Positions 64,000 through 64,000 of a stretch of 64,000 nt of DNA are shown here, in pieces (within the stretch, counting starts at the first letter, position 1; every line of letters starts with the position of its first letter). This DNA is from Secundilactobacillus kimchicus JCM 15530 (GTDB taxonomy: Bacteria > Bacillota > Bacilli > Lactobacillales > Lactobacillaceae), in NCBI RefSeq assembly GCF_001433995.1, contig NZ_AZCX01000008.1, forward strand, positions 1 through 64,000. Reading direction: 5' to 3'. The notes below the pieces were generated by a model. That model had not been told where the DNA came from, did not search any database, and saw only the letters and a list, made by a program, of their open reading frames with translations. The position numbers were made by a program, and so were the translations under genes.

Positions 64000-64000
64000 C

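Overview
The window looks like a chromosomal segment from an S-layer-forming lactobacillus (family Lactobacillaceae). The genus is not settled. A Levilactobacillus, Lentilactobacillus or Secundilactobacillus relative is my inference, because the S-layer protein at 43.9-45.2 kb is of the L. brevis SlpA type. The block rsmG-noc-parA-parB-DUF951-ychF-DUF1129-guaB (25.1 to 18.3 kb, all minus strand) is the usual replication-origin neighbourhood of Firmicutes, so oriC is probably not far away. I saw no rRNA, tRNA, CRISPR array, transposase or prophage gene.

Layout. 1-12 kb: a cell-surface glycoprotein unit on the minus strand. Two TagE/GtfA-family glycosyltransferases overlap by one base and are followed 29 bp later by a giant Ala/Ser-rich adhesin with a KxYKxGKxW signal peptide. 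The adhesin runs off the left edge and has an exact 663-bp (221-residue) internal period. 12-19.5 kb: azlCD, a VanRS-like two-component system coupled to a D,D-carboxypeptidase, a GPH sugar symporter and guaB. 19.6-25.1 kb: the origin-proximal segregation cluster. 25.3-30.1 kb: nucleoside and purine salvage (nucleoside hydrolase, NCS2 permease, NupC-type transporter) with a degenerate phosphopentomutase-like protein that has lost its metal ligands. 30.1-32.0 kb: a protein-free 1.9-kb stretch that appears to encode two or three structured minus-strand RNAs. One is about 620 nt, with its own promoter, a closing stem and a terminator.

32-45.2 kb: rpiA, then a cell-envelope region with a 2467-residue LPXTG adhesin (collagen-like Gly-X-Y stalk, eight Cna/SpaA-like modules), a small anchored protein, a secreted matrixin-like zinc protease, and two SlpA-type surface proteins. 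45.5-54 kb: metabolic genes, including an aldehyde dehydrogenase, a GNAT acetyltransferase, DegV, the niacin regulator NiaR beside its likely target transporter NiaP with two matching operators, a 3-hydroxyacyl-CoA dehydrogenase and a fumarate-reductase-type flavoprotein. A three-unit 126-bp palindromic repeat array lies at 51.9-52.2 kb and has a relative at 27.7 kb. 54-64 kb: secreted proteins (DUF5776 protein, S53 peptidase, Ig-like protein), a TetR regulator, small ORFs, stress or detoxification enzymes, and a LexA-boxed two-gene operon (YolD-like plus a possible OB-fold protein).

The strongest leads are the long noncoding RNA, the exact-length adhesin repeat, the covarying palindromic element and the metal-ligand-free phosphopentomutase relative. 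Starts were moved downstream of the longest open frame wherever a Shine-Dalgarno (SD) sequence decided it.
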